From: CAVVFX01 sp963747535
GTDB lineage: Bacteria > Acidobacteriota > Terriglobia > Bryobacterales > Bryobacteraceae
Length of the DNA stretch: 64,000 nt
Assembly (NCBI GenBank): GCA_963747535.1
Contig: CAVVFX010000006.1
Coordinates: 496,001 to 560,000 of the forward strand
Reading direction: 5' to 3'
Of this stretch, positions 1 to 8,007 are shown in pieces; positions within the stretch are counted from its first letter, which is position 1, and the number at the start of each line of letters is the position of its first letter. The translations under genes and the position numbers were made by a program. The notes under the pieces are model-generated. The model made no database searches and had not been told where the DNA came from. It saw only the letters and a list, made by a program, of their open reading frames with translations.

Positions 1-47
1 CCAACACCAATGTGGCCGGCTTCGTCAGGAGCGTTTACGCGGAGTAA
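1..47 (+). CDS. C-terminal end of a truncated CDS
   Basis: The first 47 bases hold an open frame that reads NTNVAGFVRSVYAE and stops with TAA at 45-47. It runs in from the left edge, so only about 15 residues are visible. The ending is loosely like the C-terminus of glutamate dehydrogenases (NxAGFVK), but this is too short to support a name. Nothing coding is seen between this stop and the esterase at 230. Confidence 0.4.
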   Translation, partial: NTNVAGFVRSVYAE

Positions 48-229
48 CCGCCAGATCCGGAACGCGAGTGAAGAAGGGTGCGATCACGGTTCCGGCAGGG
101 GCGGCACGATGCCCAGATCCGCATAGATGGGGTAGGACGAGCGCGTTTGCCTAACCCGCCGCTCATACGTAGGGTAGCGCACTGGGGCGTTTCCCCTCCC
201 GCACGGGCGTCGATGGTAGTGGCCACCTG

Positions 230-1789
230 CTAGGGCTTCAGCTTCGGCTCGGTAGTCATCTTGAAGTCGTCGGTACGGAAGGGAGTCACCGGAAGTCCGT
301 CGTTCGAGAAGAGATTGAGCACGGGATTATCCGCCCAACCGTACCGGACGGCGACCGGTGCGGCCACCTCGTCGCTCCACACTTCGACCGCGTCCTTGCC
401 GACGATCCTGCCTTTGGCCCAACGCCAAACGTGGTCCTCACCGCAGATCGCGAAGCCCCGCGCCTCGACGACATCGAAGGACCGCAGGCTGCTGCCAAAA
501 GTATCGAGTGTGATGGTCGCCTTGTTTCCGGCGACGGTCATCGACTTATACTCCGGACTCCGGTACGGCATCTTCATCCCGTAATCCTTGACGAGCGCCC
601 AGCGGACGAGCCGCGCGGCGACGTCGTGTTTATTGCGCGGGTGGATATTGTCCCCTTCGCCTAGGTCGATGATGACGGCCTGTCCCGTGTTGGGCAACTT
701 CATGGTTTGCGTCTGCGCCTCGCGGAGTTCCGCCCAGGAGCTCTCGCCGGGATTCGGCTTCTCGGGATTGTAGTCGGCGAGTTGCACCCAGTAAAACGGA
801 AAGTCCCCCTGGCCCTGCTCCTTGCGCCACTGCTCGATCATGAACGGGAACAGGCTCTTGTATTCGTAGGCGTGGCTGGCATTCGACTCGCCCTGATACC
901 AGATCACACCCTTGATGCCATAGCCAAGTGTCGGATAGACTACGCCGGCGAAAATATTGCCGGCGCGATGCTGCCCGGTGAGCCAGTCCTCAGGGCGGCG
1001 CGGGATCTCCGTCTTCTCCGCCTTCGCCTTTTCGACAGCAGTCTTCCACTCCGACATCGCACGTTCGAAATCAGCCTTACCCTTTTCCGATTCGAGTTGT
1101 GCCTCCTGCTTGACGGTCGATTCCATCAGCAACTGGAATCGCGGATCCTGCTCCAGCGACGAGCGGCGGACCCATGCCTCGGCGCTCGATCCGCCCCAGG
1201 AGTTATGGATCAACCCCACTGGCACGTGCAGAATCTCGTGGAGATAGCGTCCAAACAGAAAGCCGACAGCACTGAAGTGAATGGAGGTCGCCGGGGTTGC
1301 GGGGCGCCAGTGGACTTTCTCGGCCGGCGTGAGGTCGTTCTGCAACTCCTGCGTCCCAAACCGCGGCACATCGAGCAGGCGCAAACCCGGGAGGTCGGAA
1401 GCGTCGGCCTCCAGATCACCGTTCCAGTCCTGAACCAGGGTGAATTCCATGTTGGACTGGCCGGAACACATCCAGACCTCGCCAATCAGCACATCCTGGA
1501 TTTCACGCTTCGATGAACCGGAAATCGAGAGGATCTGAGGAGTCGAGTTCGCAGGCTGCGGCGCGAGCTTGACGGTCCACTTGCCATCGCTCCCAGCGGT
1601 CGCAGAATAGTCTTGTCCGGCAAAGGAGACAGCCACCTTCGTGCCGGGGTTATCCCAGCCCCAGATGGGGTCGGACTGCTTTTGCTGCAGGACCATGTGG
1701 TCGCCGATGATGGCGGGTAGTTTCAGCTCCGCGAGGAGGGCCGGGGCTGCCGTGAGACTGAAAACGAGGAACAGGAGGGGTTTACGCAT
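230..1789 (-). CDS. Sialate O-acetylesterase (SGNH-type), secreted
   Basis: This 519-residue protein should remove acetyl groups from sialic acids or acetylated plant or bacterial polysaccharides. It starts with a signal peptide (residues 1-20, ending ALLA), so it acts in the periplasm or outside. The family blocks are clear: GEVWMCSGQSNM at about 103-114 carries the nucleophile Ser, WYQGESN at 297-303 is the second conserved block, and GEGDNIHP at 377-384 provides the Asp-x-x-His pair. An inserted charged helical segment (about 225-265) separates the first and second blocks. The length is normal for the family. It stands alone, divergent from the amidohydrolase at 1998 across a 208-base gap. 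Substrate is not set by sequence; acetylxylan or acetyl-mannan activity is an alternative. Confidence 0.9.
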   Translation of the reverse strand: MRKPLLFLVFSLTAAPALLAELKLPAIIGDHMVLQQKQSDPIWGWDNPGTKVAVSFAGQDYSATAGSDGKWTVKLAPQPANSTPQILSISGSSKREIQDVLIGEVWMCSGQSNMEFTLVQDWNGDLEADASDLPGLRLLDVPRFGTQELQNDLTPAEKVHWRPATPATSIHFSAVGFLFGRYLHEILHVPVGLIHNSWGGSSAEAWVRRSSLEQDPRFQLLMESTVKQEAQLESEKGKADFERAMSEWKTAVEKAKAEKTEIPRRPEDWLTGQHRAGNIFAGVVYPTLGYGIKGVIWYQGESNASHAYEYKSLFPFMIEQWRKEQGQGDFPFYWVQLADYNPEKPNPGESSWAELREAQTQTMKLPNTGQAVIIDLGEGDNIHPRNKHDVAARLVRWALVKDYGMKMPYRSPEYKSMTVAGNKATITLDTFGSSLRSFDVVEARGFAICGEDHVWRWAKGRIVGKDAVEVWSDEVAAPVAVRYGWADNPVLNLFSNDGLPVTPFRTDDFKMTTEPKLKP

Positions 1790-1997
1790 CAGGGTTCGAC
1801 TCTTTCTCAGTGTAGTTTACACTTCCTGAATTAATACTCAAGCATCTCATCAAAAGCGTCTCAATGGCGCGACGGCCGTCTGGCGCGCAACTCGGGGACC
1901 GGCGACTATCATACGTTAGACGTACAGGTACCTCCCTTTCGATCACGGAACGTAATATGATACATCTCAGTTCAATCACTTAACCCATCTCGAACCT

Positions 1998-2927
1998 ATG
2001 CTACGAAGAACTTTCCTTAGAGCAGCGCTCGCAGCATCGGCCCTGCCAAACTTGCGAGCCCAAGCAGAGTTGATGTGGGGCGGACCGGTGCTCGACACCC
2101 ATCTCCACCTGCGCCGTAATCCGGATGACTGCTTCACGCACATACAGGGCTGCGGCGTTACCAACGCCGTCTTACTGACGCGGGATGTCGACGAAGACAA
2201 GGCAAAAGAGGAAATGACGAAACGCCACGGGCACTTTGTGCGCTCCGTGGCATCGGACCCGGCCCAACCCGATATTGCCCAGGTGCTTCGAAAAGCGATC
2301 AGCGGAGGAGCTGTCAGCATTGGCGAGTTGAAATACCACCTGGCTCTGGATTCGCCGGAAATGCGACGCGTATACGATGTTGCCGCCGAGACACAGGTCC
2401 CGGTCATGATGCACATCCAGAACTTCCCGCACTTCCCGGGAGAACTTCCTTACAACACCGGCTTCGACCACTTCGACAAGATTCTTCGCGCCTACCCGAA
2501 AACGAAGTTCATCGGGCACGGGGATTTGTTCTGGGCCAACATCAGTGCGGAAGTTCCGACTGACCGCGGCTATCCGACCGGTCCCGTGACGCCCGGCGGG
2601 CTAACTGACAAATGGTTATCCGAGTTCCCCAATCTGTATGCGGACATGTCTGCGAATTCGTGCAACAACGCATTGTCGCGTGATCCCGATTTCTCGCGAG
2701 GCTTCGTCGCCAGGCACCAGGATAAATTGATCTTCGGCAGTGACTGCAGCTGCACGGACGGCAACGGAGGAGGGGTCTCCCAAAACAACAATCCGGAAGC
2801 CAGCAGGCTGGCGGGCAAATGCGTGGCCCGCGCGACTCTCGGGTTGTCAAAACAGATCGCAACACCTGTAGTGTTCCGCAAGATCACCTGGGAAAACGGA
2901 ACACGAGTGTTCCAAATTCAGTGGTGA
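1998..2927 (+). CDS. Exported amidohydrolase-2 family protein
   Basis: The 309-residue product is a TIM-barrel metal-dependent hydrolase of the amidohydrolase-2 type. The N-terminus has a twin-arginine-like start (RRTFLR) followed by a hydrophobic stretch ending LRAQ, which suggests Tat export. The metal motif DTHLHL is at about 33-38, MMHIQNFPH near 137 gives later His ligands, GHGD near 174 and the strand-8 Asp in FGSDCS near 249 complete the barrel. Members include decarboxylases such as ACMSD and many uncharacterised lactone or amide hydrolases, so the substrate is unknown. No partner gene is adjacent; the gene downstream begins after a 300-base gap. Confidence 0.8.
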   Translation: MLRRTFLRAALAASALPNLRAQAELMWGGPVLDTHLHLRRNPDDCFTHIQGCGVTNAVLLTRDVDEDKAKEEMTKRHGHFVRSVASDPAQPDIAQVLRKAISGGAVSIGELKYHLALDSPEMRRVYDVAAETQVPVMMHIQNFPHFPGELPYNTGFDHFDKILRAYPKTKFIGHGDLFWANISAEVPTDRGYPTGPVTPGGLTDKWLSEFPNLYADMSANSCNNALSRDPDFSRGFVARHQDKLIFGSDCSCTDGNGGGVSQNNNPEASRLAGKCVARATLGLSKQIATPVVFRKITWENGTRVFQIQW

Positions 2928-3230
2928 GGAACCGGGGCGCAGCAGACCGCGAAGGCCCCGATGACTACCGGACACGCGTTCTCGCCAGATTCGAAGGCGC
3001 GAAAGCGCTCACGGTCCGCATTTAACACCCCGCCTGGTACCAGCGCCCCGCCCGCTCCACATGAGCTCCACCCGGCGCTCCCGGCGCAGTCCCTGCAAAG
3101 CCTTTAGAAACACTGGCTTCCGAGCCTACCTGTCCTTTCGTAGTTATCCCTTCAGGTACTTTACTGATTACCTAGGGGAACTTGCCGGGATTAATTAGGT
3201 ACTTTACATTCGTAGGAGCACTTAAGGCCC
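2928..3230. other. Intergenic region with a direct repeat before the c-di-GMP gene
   Basis: This 303-base gap holds no convincing gene. It contains the 11-base direct repeat AGGTACTTTAC at 3154-3164 and 3197-3207, 43 bases apart. The second copy ends about 24 bases before the GTG start of the GGDEF-EAL gene, where a promoter or a tandem regulator site would lie. The upstream part (3040-3100) is GC-rich and can fold but matches nothing I recognise. Confidence 0.4.
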
Positions 3231-5804
3231 GTGGTGTATCCAGTGAGGGATAAAGGGACGCGTTCGACAGGCGACGGAGTCACTAGTAAGAACGAGGAAG
3301 CGGGATTCCTGCGCTCTGCGGGAATGCGGATCAAGACCCTGGTAGGCGTGGGTTGCCTGTTGTCGTGTGCGGGTTATTTGGGCGTGAACGGGGGAGGGGG
3401 GCAAGGAAGCGATTTCCAGCTCTCTTCGAAGATCTGCGTCCAGGCGGTGCAAGGGGAACTCGAAGACGATTTCGCTGTCTTGCGTGTCCTGCGGGCCTAT
3501 TTCGAAACCCCCAGAGACGACGGGCCCTACGCTTTCGATCATTTTGCCGGACAGACCATCACTGCTTACCGCAGCCTTCGGGCGCTCGAATGGGCTCCCA
3601 GGGTGCGTGCACCGGACCGGCCGGCATACGAGGCGCATATGCGAGCGCAAATTCCCGGCTTCCCGGGGATTCAAATCCGCAGTCCCGACGGTAAGCTGAT
3701 TCGTGCTCCGGACAAGCCGGACCATTACCCAATCGAATATATTTCCCCCTCGGGCCAATCGGCGCCTTCAGTCGGGTACGACCTGATGTCTAGCGCCGCT
3801 ATCGCTCCGGCGGTCCTGCGCGCAATTACTACAGGAGAACCCTCAACTACCGGGAGGTTCGCACTTCCGGATCATCACCAGACATACGGGATCATCACGC
3901 TTCTGCCGGTTTACGACTCACCCGACAAGGGGCAAGGCGCAGCCTGGCGGTTGCAACATTGCAGGGGAGTGGTTCTTTGCGTGGTCGAGACGTCCGCCCT
4001 TATGGCTGCAGCGCTGCGCAATTCCGGCCAGCAGGGAATCCGCACCTACGTCTACGATCTCTCGGCTGGGACTACAGGCCGGCTACTCTATCCAATCAAC
4101 TCATCAAAAGCGCAGGCTCCTGATCCGGATGTCCGCTCTCCGGACGAACTTCATCGCGAAAAGCTCGCCTTTTCACGGAAGCTGCCCGTCGGCGGTCGCG
4201 ATTGGGAGATCGTTTGTGTCGGCTCTGATTTCACGCCGCTCGGTACAAGCTGGCAGCCGCTCGCATTCCTTTTGTGCGGCCTGGTGGTAACCGCCGGATG
4301 TGCGCTGTATTTATTCATGATTTCGAAGTACACGAGCGACCTCGCGTCCGCCAATGCGTCTTTGCGAGCCCAGGTGGAGAATCGCCAGAAGGAACAGGAC
4401 GAACTGGACTACCAGGCCCATCACGATCCTCTCACCGGACTCCCCAATCGCCGGGAATTCGGACGCAAATTCAACGAGGCCATCGAGCGCGCTAAACTGA
4501 CGAGGGACACGGTGGCCCTTTTCTACGTGGATTTGGACGGCTTCAAGCTGATCAACGACACGTTGGGACACGGGGTAGGCGACGGGGTGCTCAAGGCCGT
4601 TGCCGAGCGGTTCCAGAAGTCCATTGGCCGCAACGACGTGGTAGCTCGAACCGGCGGCGACGAATTCAATATCCTGTTGACGGAGGCCGGCGCAGGAACT
4701 CTGGCGGACCGCGTCGCCCAGGGCTTATTAGACGCCATCAACCAGCCTCTTGAGGTCGCCGGACGTTACCTGAGCCTTTCGGCCAGCATCGGGATCAGCC
4801 TGTTCCCGGAGCATGGCCAGGACTTCCAGGAACTAGCCCATTGTTCCGATGCCGCCATGTATTTTGCCAAGAAGCGCGGGAAGAACCGGTTCCATCGATA
4901 CACCAAGGAACTCGCGGTGACTACGCGCCAGGGTCTCGAACTCGCGATGAGCTTGCGGGGCGCGATCGAGCGCAACGAGTTTTGCCTGTTCTTCCAGCCG
5001 ATTGTCGGACTCGGCGCTGAACCTACATTGCGCTTCGAGGCGCTGGTGCGGTGGCGGCATCCGCAGATCGGGCTCCTCGGTCCGGGCCACTTCTTTTCTC
5101 TGGCGGAGGAAAACGGACTCGCCGCGACGATTGGCAAGTGGGTTCTGAGCGAGGCGTGCCGCATGGCCGGTATGTGGCAAGCCGTGGGACGCCCCGTCGG
5201 CGTTTCGGTGAACGTATCGGGGCTGCAGTTTTCCAGACCGGATTTCATCGAATCGGTGGAAATCGCGCTGCTTGATTCGGGGCTTCGTCCGTCGCTGCTC
5301 GAAATCGAGTTGTCCGAATCCTCTGTGGTGGGTGAGATTGAAGAGTCGATGGTGCGACTCGGCGCACTGCGGCGCAAAGGCGTCTCGGTAGCCATAGACG
5401 ACTTCGGGACGGGATACTCGTCGCTCACCTATCTGGAAACACTGCCTGTCGATGCGTTGAAGATCGACCGCAGTTTCCTGCCGCGCAGCGAGAGTAATTT
5501 CCGCCGGTCGTCACTTTTGCGTTCACTGATCGCGCTCGGAAGAAGCCTGAACCTGCGCGTCGTGGTAAGTGGAATCGAAGTCGCCCGGCAGTTCGAACTG
5601 GTGCGTGGGATGAACCCCAACGAAGTGCAGGGTTTTCTGTTTTCGAAACCGATTGCCGGCCCGTCGGTACTGGATTTTATCGAGCAATGGAACGGTAAGC
5701 AGGCTTCGCCGGTTGTCGAGCGAATTCTAGAATCGGCCCGTCCATCCGCGGATCTTGTTCTGGTACGCTCGCGCAACCTGGCGGCCTTAGATACGGGGTC
5801 ATAA
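3231..5804 (+). CDS. CHASE-GGDEF-EAL membrane c-di-GMP protein
   Basis: This 857-residue membrane protein probably makes and/or senses cyclic di-GMP in response to an external signal. A first membrane helix lies at about 34-52, a CHASE-like periplasmic sensor at about 65-330, and a second helix at about 343-364. A GGDEF domain follows (DPLTGLPNRREF at 399-410, intact GGDEF at 475-479), then an EAL domain (EAL at 603-605). The product-inhibition site is absent: the RxxD position reads GRND. In the EAL domain the ligands N661, E696, D723-D724 and K744 are present, but the AEGVE motif reads VSGIE (779-783), so one expected Glu is Ser780. Cyclase activity is likely; phosphodiesterase activity is doubtful. 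The start could also be ATG at 3324, just before the first helix. It is followed by rpmI after 67 bases. Confidence 0.9.
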   Translation: MVYPVRDKGTRSTGDGVTSKNEEAGFLRSAGMRIKTLVGVGCLLSCAGYLGVNGGGGQGSDFQLSSKICVQAVQGELEDDFAVLRVLRAYFETPRDDGPYAFDHFAGQTITAYRSLRALEWAPRVRAPDRPAYEAHMRAQIPGFPGIQIRSPDGKLIRAPDKPDHYPIEYISPSGQSAPSVGYDLMSSAAIAPAVLRAITTGEPSTTGRFALPDHHQTYGIITLLPVYDSPDKGQGAAWRLQHCRGVVLCVVETSALMAAALRNSGQQGIRTYVYDLSAGTTGRLLYPINSSKAQAPDPDVRSPDELHREKLAFSRKLPVGGRDWEIVCVGSDFTPLGTSWQPLAFLLCGLVVTAGCALYLFMISKYTSDLASANASLRAQVENRQKEQDELDYQAHHDPLTGLPNRREFGRKFNEAIERAKLTRDTVALFYVDLDGFKLINDTLGHGVGDGVLKAVAERFQKSIGRNDVVARTGGDEFNILLTEAGAGTLADRVAQGLLDAINQPLEVAGRYLSLSASIGISLFPEHGQDFQELAHCSDAAMYFAKKRGKNRFHRYTKELAVTTRQGLELAMSLRGAIERNEFCLFFQPIVGLGAEPTLRFEALVRWRHPQIGLLGPGHFFSLAEENGLAATIGKWVLSEACRMAGMWQAVGRPVGVSVNVSGLQFSRPDFIESVEIALLDSGLRPSLLEIELSESSVVGEIEESMVRLGALRRKGVSVAIDDFGTGYSSLTYLETLPVDALKIDRSFLPRSESNFRRSSLLRSLIALGRSLNLRVVVSGIEVARQFELVRGMNPNEVQGFLFSKPIAGPSVLDFIEQWNGKQASPVVERILESARPSADLVLVRSRNLAALDTGS

Positions 5805-5871
5805 TCTGTCGGAGCACGGCGATAACTCCCCTCGTGTTACACTGAGTTTGTTCCCCACAGGACATCTTTAA

Positions 5872-6066
5872 ATGCCCAAGCTGAAAACACACAAAGGTGC
5901 GGCTAAACGGTTCAAAAAGACCGGGTCGGGAAAGGTTGTTCGCGGTCATGCATTTGCCCGCCACATCCTGACCTCCAAGGCGCGCAAACGCAAGAATAAG
6001 CTTCACACGCAGGTGGTCGCGGACGATTCCGACCAAGCGAAATTGAAGCGTATGTTGCCCTATTAA
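5872..6066 (+). CDS. rpmI: 50S ribosomal protein L35
   Basis: The 64-residue basic protein MPKLKTHKGAAKRFKKTGSG is a full-length bacterial L35, a component of the large ribosomal subunit. It precedes rplT by 76 bases, the usual order. In most bacteria infC (translation initiation factor IF3) lies just upstream; here that place is taken by the GGDEF-EAL gene, so infC has been separated. A short AGGAC sequence lies 9 bases before the ATG. Confidence 0.98.
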   Translation: MPKLKTHKGAAKRFKKTGSGKVVRGHAFARHILTSKARKRKNKLHTQVVADDSDQAKLKRMLPY

Positions 6067-6083
6067 GGGCGAATGATTCGTGT

Positions 6084-6117
6084 GCGGACGGTGCTCGCAA
6101 GCACGTGCCCGATCCGC
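6084..6117 (+). promoter_or_regulatory. Structured rpmI-rplT intercistronic RNA
   Basis: Nested inverted repeats lie between rpmI and rplT: GCGGA (6084-6088) pairs with TCCGC (6113-6117) around a hairpin GTGCT-CGCA-AGCAC (6091-6104). The L35-L20 operon is autoregulated by L20 binding to mRNA structures in several phyla. Whether this hairpin is such a site is inference; it could also be a processing site. Confidence 0.35.
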
Positions 6118-6142
6118 CGCATCCAAAATAAGGAGTTAAAAC

Positions 6143-6508
6143 GTGCCTAGAGTTAAACGTGGTACTAATCGGCGCGACTCGCGCCGCAAAACACTCGACC
6201 TCGCGTCGGGTTATTTTCTCACCAAGAGCAAACTCTATCGATCCGCTCAGGAAGCCGTTGAGAAGGCGCTTAGATACGGTTACGTCGGGCGAAAAGATAA
6301 GAAACGCGACTTCCGGAAGATCTGGATCGTTCGTATCAATGCGGCGTGCCGCGATGCCGGGCTTTCTTACAGCCAGTTCATGCATGGCTTGAAACTGGCG
6401 GGAAACCAACTGGACCGTAAGGTACTGTCGGAAATCGCGATGGCCGATCCCGCGGCATTCACTCTGATCATCGATCAGGCGAAAACAGCTCTCGCCGCCA
6501 AGGCCTGA
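6143..6508 (+). CDS. rplT: 50S ribosomal protein L20
   Basis: The 121-residue product is a typical L20, which binds 23S rRNA early in 50S assembly and often represses its own operon. The N-terminal basic arm (MPRVKRGTNRRDSRRKTL) and the globular half (RDFRKIWIVRINAA, GLSYSQFMHGL) are intact. The start is GTG at 6143, supported by AAGGAG 7 bases upstream. Genes for two cell-division proteins follow within 30 bases and probably share the transcript. Confidence 0.98.
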   Translation: MPRVKRGTNRRDSRRKTLDLASGYFLTKSKLYRSAQEAVEKALRYGYVGRKDKKRDFRKIWIVRINAACRDAGLSYSQFMHGLKLAGNQLDRKVLSEIAMADPAAFTLIIDQAKTALAAKA

Positions 6509-6535
6509 CGTCGGTTAATCTGGTAGGGAACAACG

Positions 6536-6775
6536 ATGGCTACCCCCGAACTGGAAACTGATTCACTCGCCGGTCTTGAAGAGCGCGTCCAGAAAGCAGT
6601 GGCTTTGGTGCAGAGGCTCCGCCAGGAAAAAGAGGCGGCGTTGAAAGAACTGGCCGAAACTAAGCTTGAGTCGACTCATTTGAGTGACGAACTGGAAGCG
6701 TTGCGCGCCGAACGCCAACAGGTGCGGAACCGGATCGAGAAGCTGCTGGGTCATATCGACCAGCTTGGCGCATGA
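6536..6775 (+). CDS. Small coiled-coil protein, ZapB-like
   Basis: The 79-residue protein is almost wholly a predicted coiled coil (about residues 10-75, rich in Leu, Glu, Lys and Arg heptads). Small coiled coils of this size next to zapA are typical of ZapB-like division factors that bundle between FtsZ-ZapA and the chromosome. The gene overlaps zapA by four bases (ATGA), which means coupled translation and supports a shared role. Sequence alone cannot prove orthology with ZapB because coiled coils are of low complexity. An AGGGA sequence lies 8 bases before the ATG. Confidence 0.65.
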   Translation: MATPELETDSLAGLEERVQKAVALVQRLRQEKEAALKELAETKLESTHLSDELEALRAERQQVRNRIEKLLGHIDQLGA

Positions 6776-7068
6776 TCGACACGGGCAAACAACCCGTTCG
6801 CGTTACAATCCTCAACCAGCAATACGCGTTGCGCGCTCCGGGCGATCCTCGTGAAGTCGAACAGGTCGCCCGCAGCGTCGACGAGTTGCTACATTCCATC
6901 GCCGACCGGGCTCCTTCCGCGGACCCGACGCGCATTGCGGTGCTCGGCTGTCTCCATTTAGCCGACCAGTTGCGCACGCTGGAGAGGGATCTTGCCGCGC
7001 TCCGCAGCAGCGTCAACCATAAGAGCGAGAAGCTGGCGGAATTACTTGGCCAACTCGACGAGGAATAG
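6772..7068 (+). CDS. zapA: Cell division protein ZapA
   Basis: The 98-residue protein matches ZapA, a cytosolic protein that crosslinks FtsZ filaments at the division site. The N-terminal globular part is typical (VRVTILNQQYALRAPGD, then VEQVARSVDELL), and the C-terminal half (LHLADQLRTLERDL onward) is the dimerising coiled coil. The ATG overlaps the stop of the preceding coiled-coil gene. The rpmI-rplT-zapB-zapA order would tie division protein dosage to ribosome synthesis if it is one transcript. Confidence 0.85.
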   Translation: MIDTGKQPVRVTILNQQYALRAPGDPREVEQVARSVDELLHSIADRAPSADPTRIAVLGCLHLADQLRTLERDLAALRSSVNHKSEKLAELLGQLDEE

Positions 7069-7119
7069 CTCTCGCGTGAACGGCTGAAAAAACGCAGAAG
7101 CGCCGGCTATCGCCGACGG

Positions 7120-7145
7120 ACAGACGACAAAAAACGATCGTCTGT
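7120..7145. repeat. Dispersed palindrome, copy 1
   Basis: The arms ACAGACGA (7120-7127) and TCGTCTGT (7138-7145) are perfectly complementary and flank the spacer CAAAAAACGA. The same spacer with related arms recurs near 27604 and 31706 and, more diverged, near 21541 and 13360, so it is a repeat family and not a simple terminator. Here it lies between the convergent zapA and the gene at 7208 and may also end transcription. A half copy (TGGTCTGCCCC) sits near 7184-7195. Confidence 0.6.
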
Positions 7146-7207
7146 CTTACGGGATCACTTTTTCATTCCCCAGTCGTGAGCCATGGTCTGCCCCGCGGGA
7201 AGTTCAG

Positions 7208-7984
7208 CTATTTCGAAGCCTGAATCGCAAAGTCCCAAATCTGCATATTGGTCTTGCCGGGAGTGAACTGGATCACCGCATACTCGCCGTTTTCCATCTG
7301 CTGCTCCGGCCAGATTTTGTAGAGCAGGCTGTCGGTGAGCTGCTTGCGAAAGATGGGCACCAGATCGATGTCGTCGACCACTTCCTTGGTTATGGGGACG
7401 GTGGTTAGCCGGTCTGCGATGCGGACTTCGCCCTTGGGCGTGAGCTTGATGATTCCGAACTGTTCGTCTGCCGATAGTTGGATGAATATCTCGGGACGGG
7501 CATCCTTGAGGATGTTGGTCGAGTGCGCTTTATCCACTTCAACTGTGGCCTTTCCCGAGATAGTGGGCAATGGCGACAGAACTTTCAACACGATCCGTCC
7601 TTTGTTGGTATGCACTTTGGATTCGGCTGCCTGGAAGACTCGCAGCTTGTTGTCCTCGATCATGTAGGCGCCGGGATCCTGGGGAATTTTCATCACCTCG
7701 CGATCCAGGTCGTGGCGGGCCTTCTGCTCTTCCACTTCGATCTTGTTTTCTGCTTCGAGCTTGGCTGCCCGCGCGGTGGTCTCCGCCTCGGTCCGCTTGA
7801 GGTCCAGCAGATCGACGGGCATCTCCTCCCACTCGCTGCGCTCCACGCTGTAGAACTTCACGCGATCGCCCTCGACATGGTATTCGCGGACGACGTGGAA
7901 AGTGCCGTCTTTCAGGTAAAGTTTGACGTTCGCCGCAAGCAGCGTAGCTGCCGCAAGAAGGAGCAGAGTGAGGATGCGCCCCAT
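7208..7984 (-). CDS. Secreted hypothetical protein
   Basis: This 258-residue protein is not recognised as a named family. It has a signal peptide (residues 1-18, MGRILTLLLLAAATLLAA), a short beta-rich segment that speaks of SH3-like folds (VKLYLKDGTFHVVREYHVEGDRV split over 20-43), then a charged helical linker (about 62-100) and a C-terminal domain (about 105-258) with no clear motif. The pattern of a short N-terminal module plus charged linker is common in acidobacterial periplasmic proteins of unknown role. It lies 23 bases downstream of the LarA-like gene on the same strand, so both may be co-transcribed. Confidence 0.6.
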   Translation of the reverse strand: MGRILTLLLLAAATLLAANVKLYLKDGTFHVVREYHVEGDRVKFYSVERSEWEEMPVDLLDLKRTEAETTARAAKLEAENKIEVEEQKARHDLDREVMKIPQDPGAYMIEDNKLRVFQAAESKVHTNKGRIVLKVLSPLPTISGKATVEVDKAHSTNILKDARPEIFIQLSADEQFGIIKLTPKGEVRIADRLTTVPITKEVVDDIDLVPIFRKQLTDSLLYKIWPEQQMENGEYAVIQFTPGKTNMQIWDFAIQASK

Positions 7985-8007
7985 GCCTTTATTGTAGTTC
8001 GCCGGCT

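Noticed and set aside
3095..3140. A c-di-GMP-I riboswitch before the GGDEF-EAL gene
   Set aside because: GCAAAGCC and GGCTTCCGAGCCTACC recall parts of the class, but the conserved order of motifs and the tetraloop-receptor part are not present.
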